Source: Methylobacterium bullatum (GTDB taxonomy: Bacteria; Pseudomonadota; Alphaproteobacteria; Rhizobiales; Beijerinckiaceae). Taken from it: a DNA stretch of 52,453 nucleotides. Positions 8,750 through 20,169 of the stretch are shown here, in pieces (positions within the stretch are counted from its first letter, which is position 1; the number at the start of each line of letters is the position of its first letter). The stretch is from the NCBI RefSeq assembly GCF_014845095.1, contig NZ_NKUG01000059.1, forward strand, positions 1 through 52,453, given 5' to 3'. The notes under the pieces were generated by a model. It did not search any database. It was not told the origin of the DNA and saw only the letters and a program-made list of their open reading frames with translations. The position numbers and the translations under genes are program-made.

Positions 8750-10537
8750 CTACCGCGCCGGGCGGTCGTCCCAGGTGAAGATGTCCCTGTCCTTGGTCTC
8801 GGGGATGAACAGGGCACCGATGACGGCCGTCGCGAGGGCGATGACGATCGGGTACCAGAGGCCGAAATAGATGTCGCCGGTCTGGGCCACCATGGCGAAG
8901 GCGGTGGCCGGCAGAAGGCCGCCGAACCAGCCGTTGCCGATATGGTAGGGCAGCGACATCGAGGTGTAGCGGATACGCGTCGGGAACAGTTCGACGAGGG
9001 CCGCCGCGATCGGGCCGTAGACCATCGTCACGTAGAGGACGAGGATCGTCAGGATACCGATGATCGTCAGCTTCTGGACCGAGAAGATATCGATCATCTT
9101 GGCGAAGTTCGACAGGCCGTCCTTCGGTTCGATGGCGATCTTCACGATGCTCGGGTTGGTGGCGGTGGGGTAGCCGGAGGCGGTGAGGGCCGCGCCGATA
9201 TCCTTGGCGAAGGTCGGATCGGCGGCGGCGAACTCCTTGCCGGCGACGGTGACGGTGGCCTTGGTGCCGGGAGCGGCGGGCTCGGTGGTGTAGTTCACGG
9301 CCGAGCGCGCGAGCAGCGCCTTGGCGATGTCGCAGGAATTCGTGAACTTGGCCGTTCCCACCGGATTGAACTGGAACGAGCAATCCGCCGGATCGGCCTT
9401 GACCACCACCTGCGTGCTCTGCTGGGCCGCGTGCAGGGCCGGGTTGGCGGCCGCGGTCAGCGCCTTGAACAGCGGGAAGAAGGTCAGTGCCGCGATCACG
9501 CAACCGCCGAGGATGATCGGCTTGCGGCCGATCTTGTCGGAGAGTGCGCCGAAGAACAGGAACCCGCCGGTGCCGAGGATGAGCGACCAGGCGATGAGCA
9601 CGTTGGCCGTGAACTGATCGACCTTCAGGATCGTCTGGAGGAAGAACAGCGCGTAGAACTGGCCGGTGTACCAGACCACGGCCTGGCCGGCGGTGAGGCC
9701 GAGGAGCGCGAGGAGCGCCCATTTGGCGTTGCGCCACTGGCCGAACGCCTCGGACAACGGTGCCTTCGAGCCGGTGCCCTCGTCCTTCATCTTCTTGAAG
9801 GCCGGGCTCTCCTGCATCTGCAGACGGATCCAGACCGAGACACCGAGCAGCACGATCGAGACCAGGAACGGAATGCGCCAGCCCCAGGCGGCGAAGGGCG
9901 TGATCGTCCCGGCCGAACCATCGGCGAGGGTGGTGGCGACGGGCGCGTAGTTCGCGTTGACGTAGATCTGGGTGAACAGGATCACCATCAGCGACAACAG
10001 CAGCCCGAGGGTCGCCGTGGTCTGGATGAAGGCGGTGTAGAAGCCGCGACGCCCGGGGGGAGCGTGCTCGGCCACGTAGACCGCCGCGCCGCCGTACTCA
10101 CCGCCGAGGGCGAGGCCCTGGAGCATGCGCAACGCCAGCAGCGCCACGGGTGCGACCCAGCCGACGCCGTACTCGTTCATCGTGGCGTAGGACGGCAGCA
10201 GGCCGACCACGAAGGTCGAGATGCCCATGATCAGGATAGTGACGAGGAAGGTATACTTGCGGCCCACCAGGTCGCCGAGACGACCGAACACCAGCGCACC
10301 GAAGGGGCGGACCAGGAAGCCGGCGGCAAAGGCCATCAGGGCGAAGATGTTGCGCGTGGCTTCCGGGTAGGCCGAAAAGAACTGTGCGCCGATGATCGCG
10401 GCGAGCGATCCGTAGAGATAGAAATCATACCACTCGAACACGGTGCCGAGCGAGGAGGCCAGGATGACCTTCTTCTCGCCGGCACTCATGGGCCGTGCGG
10501 CATCCTTTGGTAATGAGACCGCTGACGTTGCAGACAT
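8750..10537 (-). CDS. MFS transporter, metabolite:H+ symporter (MHS) family, with large loop insertion
   Basis: A 595-residue inner-membrane protein with MHS-family signatures: GTVFEWYDFYLYGS in TM1, FGRLGDLVGRKY in loop 2-3, RMLQGLALGGEYGGAA in TM4 and FGALSDKIGRKP in loop 8-9. A soluble insertion of about 125 residues (roughly 360-485) separates the helix ending TFFPLFKAL from the next helix, IIGILTILVLY. It contains two cysteines and is probably periplasmic. The ATG at 10537 is preceded by GGAGGTT seven bases upstream, which fixes the start over an upstream TTG. The neighbouring actP and acs suggest a short-chain carboxylate as substrate, but this is inference from context. Confidence 0.88.
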   Translation of the reverse strand: MSATSAVSLPKDAARPMSAGEKKVILASSLGTVFEWYDFYLYGSLAAIIGAQFFSAYPEATRNIFALMAFAAGFLVRPFGALVFGRLGDLVGRKYTFLVTILIMGISTFVVGLLPSYATMNEYGVGWVAPVALLALRMLQGLALGGEYGGAAVYVAEHAPPGRRGFYTAFIQTTATLGLLLSLMVILFTQIYVNANYAPVATTLADGSAGTITPFAAWGWRIPFLVSIVLLGVSVWIRLQMQESPAFKKMKDEGTGSKAPLSEAFGQWRNAKWALLALLGLTAGQAVVWYTGQFYALFFLQTILKVDQFTANVLIAWSLILGTGGFLFFGALSDKIGRKPIILGGCVIAALTFFPLFKALTAAANPALHAAQQSTQVVVKADPADCSFQFNPVGTAKFTNSCDIAKALLARSAVNYTTEPAAPGTKATVTVAGKEFAAADPTFAKDIGAALTASGYPTATNPSIVKIAIEPKDGLSNFAKMIDIFSVQKLTIIGILTILVLYVTMVYGPIAAALVELFPTRIRYTSMSLPYHIGNGWFGGLLPATAFAMVAQTGDIYFGLWYPIVIALATAVIGALFIPETKDRDIFTWDDRPAR

Positions 10538-10817
10538 GGGGGGAACCTCCAAAATTTTTTATACTTCCAGGCTTTTGCAGGCCTGGCTTTCAACACTTCA
10601 GAGACTTGGGCACTGCGTCGGCGTTCGCAGTCGCCCTAGTCCTGGCGCGCGCTGGTCTGACCGCTCACGGAAAAGAGAGCGATCGACGCTACCTCACGCC
10701 ATGATTTCGCCCAAGAGTGAAAAAGCTGTACGGCACAAGGATACTCACGTTTTTATGCAAACGTGTCACTTTGGTGCCGATTGATCGGGCCGCCGCCCGG
10801 CGGGATGCCATGAATGA
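10538..10817. other. Intergenic region upstream of the MHS transporter
   Basis: Together with the following terminator this is a 338-base gene-free stretch. It must hold the promoter of the MHS transporter on the minus strand. I see no convincing open reading frame. An A/T-rich patch (AAAATTTTTTATA) lies directly upstream of the ribosome-binding site, and a T-rich stretch near 10748-10757 is the most promoter-like part. Confidence 0.4.
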
Positions 10818-10847
10818 GAAAGGGCGCGGCTTCCGCCGCGCCCTTTC
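10818..10847 (-). terminator. Terminator hairpin downstream of actP
   Basis: GAAAGGGCGCGGC pairs perfectly with GCCGCGCCCTTTC around a 4-base TTCC loop, 28 bases beyond the actP stop. The 13-bp stem is followed on the minus strand by only a weak T-containing tail (ATTCATGG). Confidence 0.7.
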
Positions 10848-10875
10848 AAGCATTTGTCGAATGATCTTGAAACCG

Positions 10876-12570
10876 TCAGTGAGCGTGAGCGCCGTCGGCT
10901 CCGATCCCGGTCTCCGAGCGCACGAACTGCTGTTCGAACAATGCGCGCTCGCGCTTGGCCCTTGCAGTATTGTCGAGCTTCGACACCACATAGATCGTGA
11001 GGAAAGCGAGCGGCATCGAGAACAGGGCCGGGTTGTCGTAGGGGAAGATCGCCACCGGATTGCCGAAGGTCGTCACCCACACCGCCTTCGACAGGATCAC
11101 CATGCCGACCGCCGCGAAAAGGCCGACGAAGCCGCCGATGAGGGCACCCCAGGTGGTCGTGCCCCGCCACAGGATCGACATGGTGAGGATCGGGAAGTTG
11201 CAGCTCGCCGCCACCGAGAAGGCGAGGCCCACCATGAAGGCGACGTTCTGGTTCTCGAAGACGTAGCCGAGATAGATCGCCACGATGCCGATGACGACCG
11301 CCGAGATCTTCGAGAGCCGGACCTCGGAGGTCTCGTTGCTGCGCCCGCGGGCGATGACGCTGGCGTAAAGGTCGTGGCTCACCGCCGATGCGCCGGCGAG
11401 GGTCAGGCCGGCCACCACCGCGAGGATCGTGGCGAAGGCCACCGCCGAGATGAAGCCGAGGAAGTACGGTCCGCCCACGGCATTGGCGAGGTTCACGGCG
11501 ACCATGTTGGTGCCGCCGACCATGCCCTTGAGCTTGTCGAAGGCGCCGGCCGGATCGAGTTTGAAATAGGCCGGGTCGGACATCAGCAGGGCGATGCCGC
11601 CGAAGCCGATGATGAAGGTGAGAATGTAGAAGTAGCCGATCAGGCCGGTGGCATAGAACACCGACTTGCGGGCGGCCTGGGCGTCGGAGACCGTGAAGAA
11701 CCGCATCAGGATATGCGGCAGGCCGGCGGTGCCGAACATCAGGCCGACGCCGAGGGAAATCGCCTCGATCGGGTTCGAGACGAGGCCGCCGGGCGCCATG
11801 ATGGCGTCGCCCTTCGGGTGCGTGGCGACGGCCGCCGAGAACAGGGCCTCCGGGTTGAAGCCGTATTTGTAGAGGACCGCGCCGGCCATGAAGGTGGCGC
11901 CGCCCAGCAGCAGGCAGGCCTTGATCACCTGGACCCAGGTCGTCGCCTTCATGCCGCCGAAGGCCACGTAGACGATCATCAGCACGCCGACGATGACCAC
12001 GGCGTAGAGGTATTCGAGCCCGAACAGGAGTTGGATCAGCTTTCCCGCACCGACCATCTGGGCGATCAGGTAGAAGGCCACGACGACGAGGGTGCCCACC
12101 GCCGAGATGATGCGGATCGAGGTCTGGTCGAGGCGGAAGCTCGCCACGTCGGCGAAGGTGAACTTGCCGAGGTTGCGCAGGCGCTCGGCGATGAGGAACA
12201 GCACGATCGGCCAGCCCACGAGGAAGCCGGTGGAGTAGATCAGCCCGTCGAAGCCGGAGGTGTAGACGAGGCCGGAGATACCGAGGAACGAGGCGGCCGA
12301 CATGTAGTCGCCGGCGATGGCCAGCGAGTTGGTGCCGGCCGAGATGCCGCCGCCTGCGGCGTAGAAGTCGGAAGCCGACTTGGTGCCCTTGGCCGCCTTG
12401 TAGGTGATGCCGAGGGTGAAGAGCACGAAGAACGCGAACATGCCGATGGCCGGCCAGTTCGTCTGGGCCTTCGTGACGGCGCCGATATCCGGGCCGGCCG
12501 CATAGGCGGCACCCGCGAGAATGACCGCGAGGGTGGTGCCGAGGGCGATGGGGTGGGCGGAGCGGATCAT
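10876..12570 (-). CDS. actP: Cation/acetate symporter ActP (SSS family)
   Basis: A 564-residue inner-membrane transporter of the sodium:solute symporter family that imports acetate and related short carboxylates. It begins with a signal-like helix ([19 protein letters not shown]). The SSS signatures [35 protein letters not shown] and [15 protein letters not shown] are in the expected order, and the length matches ActP. It overlaps the upstream DUF485 gene by four bases (ATGA), the normal arrangement of the yjcH-actP pair. With acs further upstream on the same strand this forms an acetate uptake and activation module. Confidence 0.93.
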   Translation of the reverse strand: MIRSAHPIALGTTLAVILAGAAYAAGPDIGAVTKAQTNWPAIGMFAFFVLFTLGITYKAAKGTKSASDFYAAGGGISAGTNSLAIAGDYMSAASFLGISGLVYTSGFDGLIYSTGFLVGWPIVLFLIAERLRNLGKFTFADVASFRLDQTSIRIISAVGTLVVVAFYLIAQMVGAGKLIQLLFGLEYLYAVVIVGVLMIVYVAFGGMKATTWVQVIKACLLLGGATFMAGAVLYKYGFNPEALFSAAVATHPKGDAIMAPGGLVSNPIEAISLGVGLMFGTAGLPHILMRFFTVSDAQAARKSVFYATGLIGYFYILTFIIGFGGIALLMSDPAYFKLDPAGAFDKLKGMVGGTNMVAVNLANAVGGPYFLGFISAVAFATILAVVAGLTLAGASAVSHDLYASVIARGRSNETSEVRLSKISAVVIGIVAIYLGYVFENQNVAFMVGLAFSVAASCNFPILTMSILWRGTTTWGALIGGFVGLFAAVGMVILSKAVWVTTFGNPVAIFPYDNPALFSMPLAFLTIYVVSKLDNTARAKRERALFEQQFVRSETGIGADGAHAH

Positions 12571-12875
12571 CGGCCGAGGTCCCGCTTGAGCGCGGCGGTC
12601 AGTTCGTCGAAGCGGCCATTGGCGCGCTGGACGTAGATGCCGGTGAGGATGAAGGCGAAGACGATCACGGCGACACCGAGGATCAGGCCCAGGGACGTCG
12701 TGGCGCTCCCGATCTTCAGGGCGAGCAAAGACTTGTCGAAGGCGATGAGGCCGATGAAGCCGAAATAGACCAGCAGCATCAGGATGGTCAGCGTCCAGCC
12801 GAAGCGGGTGCGTTCGTGCACGAGCTCCTTGAACCGCGGGTTCTGCGCAATCCGCGCAGTCTCGATATCGGACAT
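12567..12875 (-). CDS. yjcH: DUF485 membrane protein (YjcH-like)
   Basis: A 102-residue protein with two hydrophobic helices ([18 protein letters not shown] and [21 protein letters not shown]). The pattern [16 protein letters not shown] and the C-terminal [16 protein letters not shown] are typical of the DUF485 family. These small inner-membrane proteins are almost always encoded just before actP, and here the stop overlaps the actP start. An accessory role for the symporter is assumed from this linkage. The ATG at 12875 is the only sensible start. The 246 bases between it and acs separate the two units. Confidence 0.9.
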   Translation of the reverse strand: MSDIETARIAQNPRFKELVHERTRFGWTLTILMLLVYFGFIGLIAFDKSLLALKIGSATTSLGLILGVAVIVFAFILTGIYVQRANGRFDELTAALKRDLGR

Positions 12876-13073
12876 GGCGTACCTTTCCCTGGAGCGTCGA
12901 CCCTTCTGAACGGGGTCTCGGTCTCGACGAATACTGTAGCGATGAAGGAGCGGGCGCGCTTAAGTCTGCCGATCTTGTCTCATGTCCCGAGGCGCGTCAG
13001 CGCAAGCGTCGCAGGGTCACGATATCGTCAGGTCGAACGGAAGCGACGGCTCGGGATCCGGCCAGGACGCGAT

Positions 13074-13099
13074 CGGCGCATCTCCTTCGAGATGCGCCG
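13074..13099 (-). terminator. Hairpin downstream of acs
   Basis: CGGCGCATCTC pairs with GAGATGCGCCG around a CTTC tetraloop, 22 bases beyond the acs stop. No T run follows on the minus strand, so termination would be weak or assisted. Confidence 0.55.
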
Positions 13100-13121
13100 C
13101 TTCGTTGCGGGAGTTTGACGA

Positions 13122-15071
<1,950 letters not shown>

Positions 15072-15240
15072 GACGTTTTCCCTGCTGGTGCCCGATCGTA
15101 TCGCGAAAACCGCGCAGCCGGGACTTCCACCTTGTTCTTATGCGCAGGAGCAGATTTACCGCAAGCGCGAAGGGGCATGATCCAACAGCGCCGGCACCCC
15201 CCAATTGGGGGAATACTCCTCGCCAGCGGTGGCCTGCAGG

Positions 15241-15501
15241 TCAGTTGCAGCCGATACAGATCCCCTTGATGCCCGAACCTTCCGGTTTGGGCCGCTTGCC
15301 GCCGTCGTCACGCTTCACCGGCGTGTCGGGCGCGGCCGCGGCGCCGGGGGGCTTGGTGACGCCGGTGGGGGTGATGTTGCGGAAGGCGCCGGCCGAGTCG
15401 AGGTTCTGCCCGGTCGTCGAGGTGCCGGCCGTCTGGGCCAGGACGCCGGTCGCTCCGGCCATGAAAAGTCCGGCGGCCAGAAGTCTCAGGGTTGTACGCA
15501 T
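15241..15501 (-). CDS. Small secreted protein with C-terminal CxxC
   Basis: An 86-residue protein from an ATG at 15501 preceded by a good ribosome-binding site (GGAGAAG). Residues 1-22 form a signal peptide (MRTTLRLLAAGLFMAGA, cleavage after VLA). The mature 64 residues are rich in T, G, P and K, with RNITPTGVTKPPGA in the middle and a GIKGICIGCN end. The two cysteines in CIGC sit four and two residues from the C-terminus. I do not recognise the family. The frame continues open upstream of the ATG, but that extension lacks coding character. Confidence 0.7.
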   Translation of the reverse strand: MRTTLRLLAAGLFMAGATGVLAQTAGTSTTGQNLDSAGAFRNITPTGVTKPPGAAAAPDTPVKRDDGGKRPKPEGSGIKGICIGCN

Positions 15502-15614
15502 CGCGCTTCTCCATCTGTCGCGGAAGAACGGATGGGGTGCGCCGGGGTTGCTTACGGCCGAAGAGCGGCGTCGTCGAACACTGTGTCGGCACGGGTAGGC
15601 CACGCCAGGGCGGG

Positions 15615-16928
15615 TCAGGGAAGCGACCCGCAGGGCTCGGCGCGGGCCGGCAGCGACGGGTTGGCCGTCCGGAACTCGGCGACGACCGCATCGAGGCGCG
15701 CATCCACGATGTCGCTCATCTGCGGAACCCCCTCGGCCACCCGGAGCCATTTGGCGCCATCCCAGACCTGCACGAAGCCGGAAGGCCGTCCGCCGTGATC
15801 GCGGCAGGTGAAGGTGAGGGAATGGGCAAAGCCCGCCAGCCCGAGTCCTTTCCAGCGGCTGTCGTCGATCGAGAGGCCCTCGAAGGCGAGGCGCACGTCC
15901 GCGCCGCGCAACGGTGCGCCGCGCCGCGCTCTCTGGGCCTCCGCGATGGCTTCGGCGGCGAGCACCGCGTTGTAGACGCCCCGGTTGTAATGGGTCTCCC
16001 CCGAACCGTCCTTCGGCGTCGAGGACAATCCGCGATCGGCGACGAAGGTGTCGATGGCATCGAAGGCGGGGAAAGCATCGCCGAAAGCGTGGCGGCTCAC
16101 CTCCTTGAAGCCGCGGCTCGCCGAGCCGGTGCGGCGGATGCCGTCCTGATCGGGCCAGCGCAGGGCGATCATTCGGTCGGGCGGGAAGCCGACCTTCAGG
16201 GCCTCCTCGATGGAAGCTCCACTCCGCGTGCCCTGGCCGAGAAGGATGACATGGTCCGGGCGCGCGGCGGCGATGCGTGTCCACAGGGCGGCCTTGCTGG
16301 CCTCAGTCTCGTCGTCGGCGAAGAGCGGTGTCGAGAATCCGTAGCGGGCGCCGAGTTCTTGCAGGATGAGGAGGGCGGACGGGTCGGCGCCCGCATGGCT
16401 GTAGACGAGGCCGATGGAGAGGCCCTGCAGTTCGGACAGGCCGCCGAGCCTATTGGCGAGATACCGGATCGCGATGGTGATGCCGCCGAGCACGGTGGAG
16501 GAGGGGTTGAACACCCATGGAAGCAGGTCGCCGCGCGTTCCGGCCGGGAAGCCGTCGGCGAGGGACAGGATCGGGATCCGGTCGCGCGCGGCCGGTTCCA
16601 GCAGGTCCTGGGTGATGCCCCGGTCCGGCGTCGTGATCAGGACCGTTCCGGACGCCTGCGCGGCGGCGTAGCAGGCCCGGGCGCGCTCGACCTCCGAGGC
16701 GACCTCGCATTCCTCCACCTGCAAGGGCACGCCGCCAATCCCGCCATCGCGCTGGTTCAGCATCTCCAGGTAATCGTGAACGCCGTTGGCCACCCGCGCG
16801 CCGATGGCGGCGCCGGGACCCGTGCGGTTGGTGAGGAGGGTCATGCGGACGGGCTCGGCGGCTTCGGCCGACAGGCAGAGCGCCAGGATCAGGGCCGTCA
16901 CGGCCATCGGAGGCAGGCGTCTCGTCAT
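15615..16928 (-). CDS. Orphan periplasmic ABC-type substrate-binding protein (Peripla_BP_6)
   Basis: A 437-residue protein with a signal peptide (residues 1-23, ending SAEAA) and the fold pattern of branched-chain amino-acid/urea-type binding proteins. Near the N-terminus is LTNRTGPGAAIGARVANGVHDYLEMLNQ. Then come the ligand-pocket segments TVLITTPDRGITQDL and ILSLADGFP, and later FDAIDTFVADRG. No permease or ATPase gene lies nearby. It sits 120 bases downstream of a large sensor kinase on the same strand. It may therefore present a ligand to that kinase or serve a distant transporter; both are inference. Confidence 0.8.
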   Translation of the reverse strand: MTRRLPPMAVTALILALCLSAEAAEPVRMTLLTNRTGPGAAIGARVANGVHDYLEMLNQRDGGIGGVPLQVEECEVASEVERARACYAAAQASGTVLITTPDRGITQDLLEPAARDRIPILSLADGFPAGTRGDLLPWVFNPSSTVLGGITIAIRYLANRLGGLSELQGLSIGLVYSHAGADPSALLILQELGARYGFSTPLFADDETEASKAALWTRIAAARPDHVILLGQGTRSGASIEEALKVGFPPDRMIALRWPDQDGIRRTGSASRGFKEVSRHAFGDAFPAFDAIDTFVADRGLSSTPKDGSGETHYNRGVYNAVLAAEAIAEAQRARRGAPLRGADVRLAFEGLSIDDSRWKGLGLAGFAHSLTFTCRDHGGRPSGFVQVWDGAKWLRVAEGVPQMSDIVDARLDAVVAEFRTANPSLPARAEPCGSLP

Positions 16929-17048
16929 GGAGAGTGCATGGGGCCCGGTCCTCCGCAGGCCGCGCGTCGCAGGCGCGAGGCACGCCGCATGGCCCGCCGA
17001 TGATGGCAGATGCCCGGCCGTGAGACGAGTCCGCGCCCGCCTCGACGG

Positions 17049-19967
17049 TCAGGCGGTCCTGACCGCCGCCTGGGGCGGGAACAGCATTTCCACCAATGTG
17101 CCCTCGTCCTTCCGGCTCTCGATGCGGAAGCTTCCGTGATTGGCCTCCACCAGGGCCTTCGTGAGCGGCAGGCCGAGGCCGGTGCCGGTGCTTCGCCCAT
17201 CCGCCCGCCCCTTGGGCGAGGCCGCCACGGCGATCTGCCGGAACGGTTCGAGGGCGGTCTCCACCTCGTCCGGGCTCATCCCGATCCCGGTGTCGCGCAC
17301 GCGGAGGGCGATCTCGCCCCGGTCCGCCAGGGTGGTGGAGACGATGACCTGCCCGCCGGCCTCGGTGAAGGCGATGGCGTTGGCGATGATGTTGAGGGCG
17401 GCCTGCCGCAACGAGCGCTCGTCGGCGACCAGGGGCGGCAGGTCGTGGGAGAAGCTCGTGCGCAGGACGATCCGGTCGCGCATCGCCTGCGGCTGCAGCA
17501 TCGCCACGCAATGGGTGACGACGTCGTTGAGGGGCACCTCCTCGAAGGTCAGGTCGAGGCGCCCGGCCTCGATCTTTGCGAGGTCGAGCAGGTCGTTGAC
17601 GAGGCTGAGGACGTGGGTGCCCGAGGCGTGGATATCGCCGAGATAGTCGCGGTAGCGCTCATGGCCGATGGGGCCGAACGGCTCGGCCAGCATCATGTCG
17701 GCAAAGCCGAGGATGCCGTTCATTGGCGTCCGGATCTCATGACTGATCCGGGCGAGGAAATCCGACTTGCGCGCGCTTGCATATTCTGCCGCGCGCCGCG
17801 CGTTCGAGGACTCGGCTTCGACGCTTCTGGTGGCGCGCACGTCCCGGACGGTCATCACCATGCGGCCGTCGTCCCGCCCGGCGAGAGGCGCCACATGGAT
17901 CAGCATCGGCAGCATGCCGGCGGCCGCCCGGGCGATGACATCGGGCACCGGTTGCGACTGAGCCGCCTGTGCCGGGCCGGCGATGCCATGGACGCTGGCG
18001 AGCACGGCCACGGCGCTTTCCGGCGCGAACAGGCTGAGAATACCGGCACCGACGACCTCGCGCGGGTCGAGACCGAACGTTGCCGCCGCGCTGCGGTTGA
18101 GCCCGATGATCCGGGCATTCCGGTCGAGGGTGACGACGCCGTCTTCCAGGCTGTCGAGCACGGCCTGCGCGTCGGCGGCGCGGGCACCGGCGAAGGCGTC
18201 GGCGATCTGCATCGCCGCGCGCTCGCGGGCCGGCTCCCCCGCGACCGCATCGCGGACGAGGAGCAGCTGGGCCGGCGCGCCGGTCCAGTCGACTTCGGAC
18301 GCCTGGATATCGACGCTCAGGCGGTCGCCGGTCCTGGTGGTGAGCAGAGCGGGCGCGCCGTCCGCCGACCGCTCGTGTGGGATGAGCCCTCCGAACAGCC
18401 TGTCGAGGCCACCCGACGCGGTGAGCTCGGCGAGATCGGCGAACCCGGCCATTGTCAGCAGGCGACCATTGGCGAACAGGACGCTGTCGTCGCGATAGAT
18501 CATCACGCCGCCGGGCAACCGTTCGAGCGTCGCCGCCACGGCGGCGTTCGGGCCTTCCGGAGCCGGTTCTACATTGCGCGCCATCGCGGAGGGGAACGGG
18601 GTCACCGATCCGCTGGCCGGGCGTTCGTCGTCCGTCGTGACCTCATCATCGGATTCGGAATCGCCGGCAAAGCGCGCGCCCAGGGCGCGGGCGATCTCGC
18701 GGAACGCCGCATGCTCGTGGCTGGACAGATGAGAGTCCTGGAGCGTCGACCAACCGCTCTGGGCGTCGGACGAAGGCTCGGTGGCGAACTCGACCTGTTC
18801 GGGCGGCGCGTCGGACTCCGAAACGAGCGGCGGCGGGGCAGGGGGAGCATCCGCCTCCACCACCGGGCTCGCCGCGTCTGCGATGAGAAAGGGGGAGGGT
18901 TCGGCGACGGGCGGGAGCGCCGCCGCATCGATTGCCGGAACCCCGGAGGAAACGGGCGATCCGGTACTCTTGGACAGAGAGGTGACGGGGGCCGTCACCT
19001 CGGCCGGATCGGAAACGGTGCCGATGCCGCCTGCCGCCTCCGGGACGGGTCGCTCGCTCGGAGACTGATCGGGGGACGCTTCCGCATCGTCCGTGCTCGC
19101 CACGACATCCTGTGCCGAGGGGGACACGGAGGGGCGGACCATGGCGAAGCCGTTGAATCCGGAGAACTCGTCTCCGGCGCGCCGGGTCGGCGTACCGGAG
19201 ATGTCGAGATCCATCGCATCCGGCGCCCCGTCCGGCTGCAGGGTGACGGAGATCGCCCGGAAGGTGCGGCGCTGGGCGAGGGCGAGCAGGAGCCCCTCCG
19301 CATCGAGGAGCGTACGGGTCTGTGACAGGGCGGACCATGTCCGGCCGAGCATCGCCGGTTTGACCGACGCGGCGGCAGCGCCGGAAATGTCGGTGAGCCT
19401 GTCGTCGGCATCGCTGCGCCATACCAGGCGGCCGGTCTGCATCGAAGGAGTGTCCTGCGGCGAAGGCACGCCTTCCGCGACCGGGGACAGGCCCGCGGGC
19501 TCTGGCGCCTCCTCGGCCTGCGGGAGGGCGGGCTCCACGATGGCTTTCTGTGGCGATGCGCGGTGGTTCGGCAAGCGGTCGAGAAGCGCCACGATCAGCA
19601 GGTTGCGCCCCGACTTGTCCTTCGTCCGCAATACGAGGCACGTTGTGGCCGCTCCGAGACGGCGCGTTTCGAACCGAAGCTTCATCAGCGTCGGCCGATC
19701 CAACGGGAGACGGCGCGGGCGAACCTGGTCGCACAGGCGAATTGCATCGACCCGGCCCGATTCGTCGGTGCCGATCGCGCGGCCGAGGCCGTCCGCCGCC
19801 GTCGAAGCCAGCAGGACTCGCTCCGCTGTCCCGTCCAGCACGAGCCAAACGGCATCCGGGGCGCTCAGGCGAAGCCCGAACCGCGAATCACCACTCCAGT
19901 GTCTGACGAGGTCGCCGAGGTCCGGTTCGGGGCCGGACGTCGGTTCTTCAGCCCCTTTTTCGAACAT
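17049..19967 (-). CDS. PAS-containing sensor histidine kinase of PdhS/PleC type
   Basis: A 972-residue kinase. A divergent N-terminal region is followed by a proline- and acid-rich linker (about residues 260-400). PAS-like domains begin near residue 480 (LPGGVMIYRDDSVLFANGR) and 600 (LEDGVVTLDRNARIIGLNR). The dimerisation and phosphoacceptor region is FLARISHEIRTPMNGILGF with H743, then FGPIGHERYRDYLGDIHASG, a sequence characteristic of the PdhS/PleC/DivJ group. The ATPase domain has LNIIANAIAFTEAGG, DTGIGMS and STGTGLGLPLTKALVEA. No transmembrane helix is obvious, so it may be cytosolic or recruited to a pole. Known relatives control the DivK-CtrA cell-cycle pathway in alphaproteobacteria; assigning this one to that pathway is inference. 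Confidence 0.85.
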   Translation of the reverse strand: MFEKGAEEPTSGPEPDLGDLVRHWSGDSRFGLRLSAPDAVWLVLDGTAERVLLASTAADGLGRAIGTDESGRVDAIRLCDQVRPRRLPLDRPTLMKLRFETRRLGAATTCLVLRTKDKSGRNLLIVALLDRLPNHRASPQKAIVEPALPQAEEAPEPAGLSPVAEGVPSPQDTPSMQTGRLVWRSDADDRLTDISGAAAASVKPAMLGRTWSALSQTRTLLDAEGLLLALAQRRTFRAISVTLQPDGAPDAMDLDISGTPTRRAGDEFSGFNGFAMVRPSVSPSAQDVVASTDDAEASPDQSPSERPVPEAAGGIGTVSDPAEVTAPVTSLSKSTGSPVSSGVPAIDAAALPPVAEPSPFLIADAASPVVEADAPPAPPPLVSESDAPPEQVEFATEPSSDAQSGWSTLQDSHLSSHEHAAFREIARALGARFAGDSESDDEVTTDDERPASGSVTPFPSAMARNVEPAPEGPNAAVAATLERLPGGVMIYRDDSVLFANGRLLTMAGFADLAELTASGGLDRLFGGLIPHERSADGAPALLTTRTGDRLSVDIQASEVDWTGAPAQLLLVRDAVAGEPARERAAMQIADAFAGARAADAQAVLDSLEDGVVTLDRNARIIGLNRSAAATFGLDPREVVGAGILSLFAPESAVAVLASVHGIAGPAQAAQSQPVPDVIARAAAGMLPMLIHVAPLAGRDDGRMVMTVRDVRATRSVEAESSNARRAAEYASARKSDFLARISHEIRTPMNGILGFADMMLAEPFGPIGHERYRDYLGDIHASGTHVLSLVNDLLDLAKIEAGRLDLTFEEVPLNDVVTHCVAMLQPQAMRDRIVLRTSFSHDLPPLVADERSLRQAALNIIANAIAFTEAGGQVIVSTTLADRGEIALRVRDTGIGMSPDEVETALEPFRQIAVAASPKGRADGRSTGTGLGLPLTKALVEANHGSFRIESRKDEGTLVEMLFPPQAAVRTA

Positions 19968-20119
19968 CCGTACCCGTTTCGCCTGGCATGTAAGTGATTC
20001 GCGCCCTTTTTTACCCGCAACGCGCCGCCGATATAGACACCAAGCGCTGCCGGTGCGCGTTTACCTTTTGTCATCCTTAATGCCACGCACGAGGGTGGCA
20101 TAGGGCAGGCGATGTGTTA

Positions 20120-20134
20120 TTGTGCAGCGCACAA
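20120..20134. promoter_or_regulatory. Dyad TTGTGC-AGC-GCACAA, possible PhaR operator
   Basis: A perfect 6-bp inverted repeat with a 3-base centre lies 35 bases upstream of the phasin start. Phasin genes of alphaproteobacteria are commonly repressed by PhaR through TGC/GCA-rich dyads near the promoter. Location and base content fit, but assignment to PhaR is inference. A second small dyad (ATGCCAC/GTGGCAT) lies at 20080-20101. Confidence 0.5.
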
Positions 20135-20169
20135 CAAACGATCAACAAGCAAGTTCAGAGGAGACGGAC

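Noticed and set aside
7826..10513. An 895-codon open frame on the plus strand opposite the MHS transporter
   Set aside because: It is rich in R, G, E and D without any domain pattern, and lies antisense to a well-supported transporter. High GC keeps this frame open.
10717..12636. A 639-codon plus-strand frame opposite actP
   Set aside because: Its composition is an antisense shadow (H, R, E, D, G repeats) and the minus strand encodes a clear SSS symporter.
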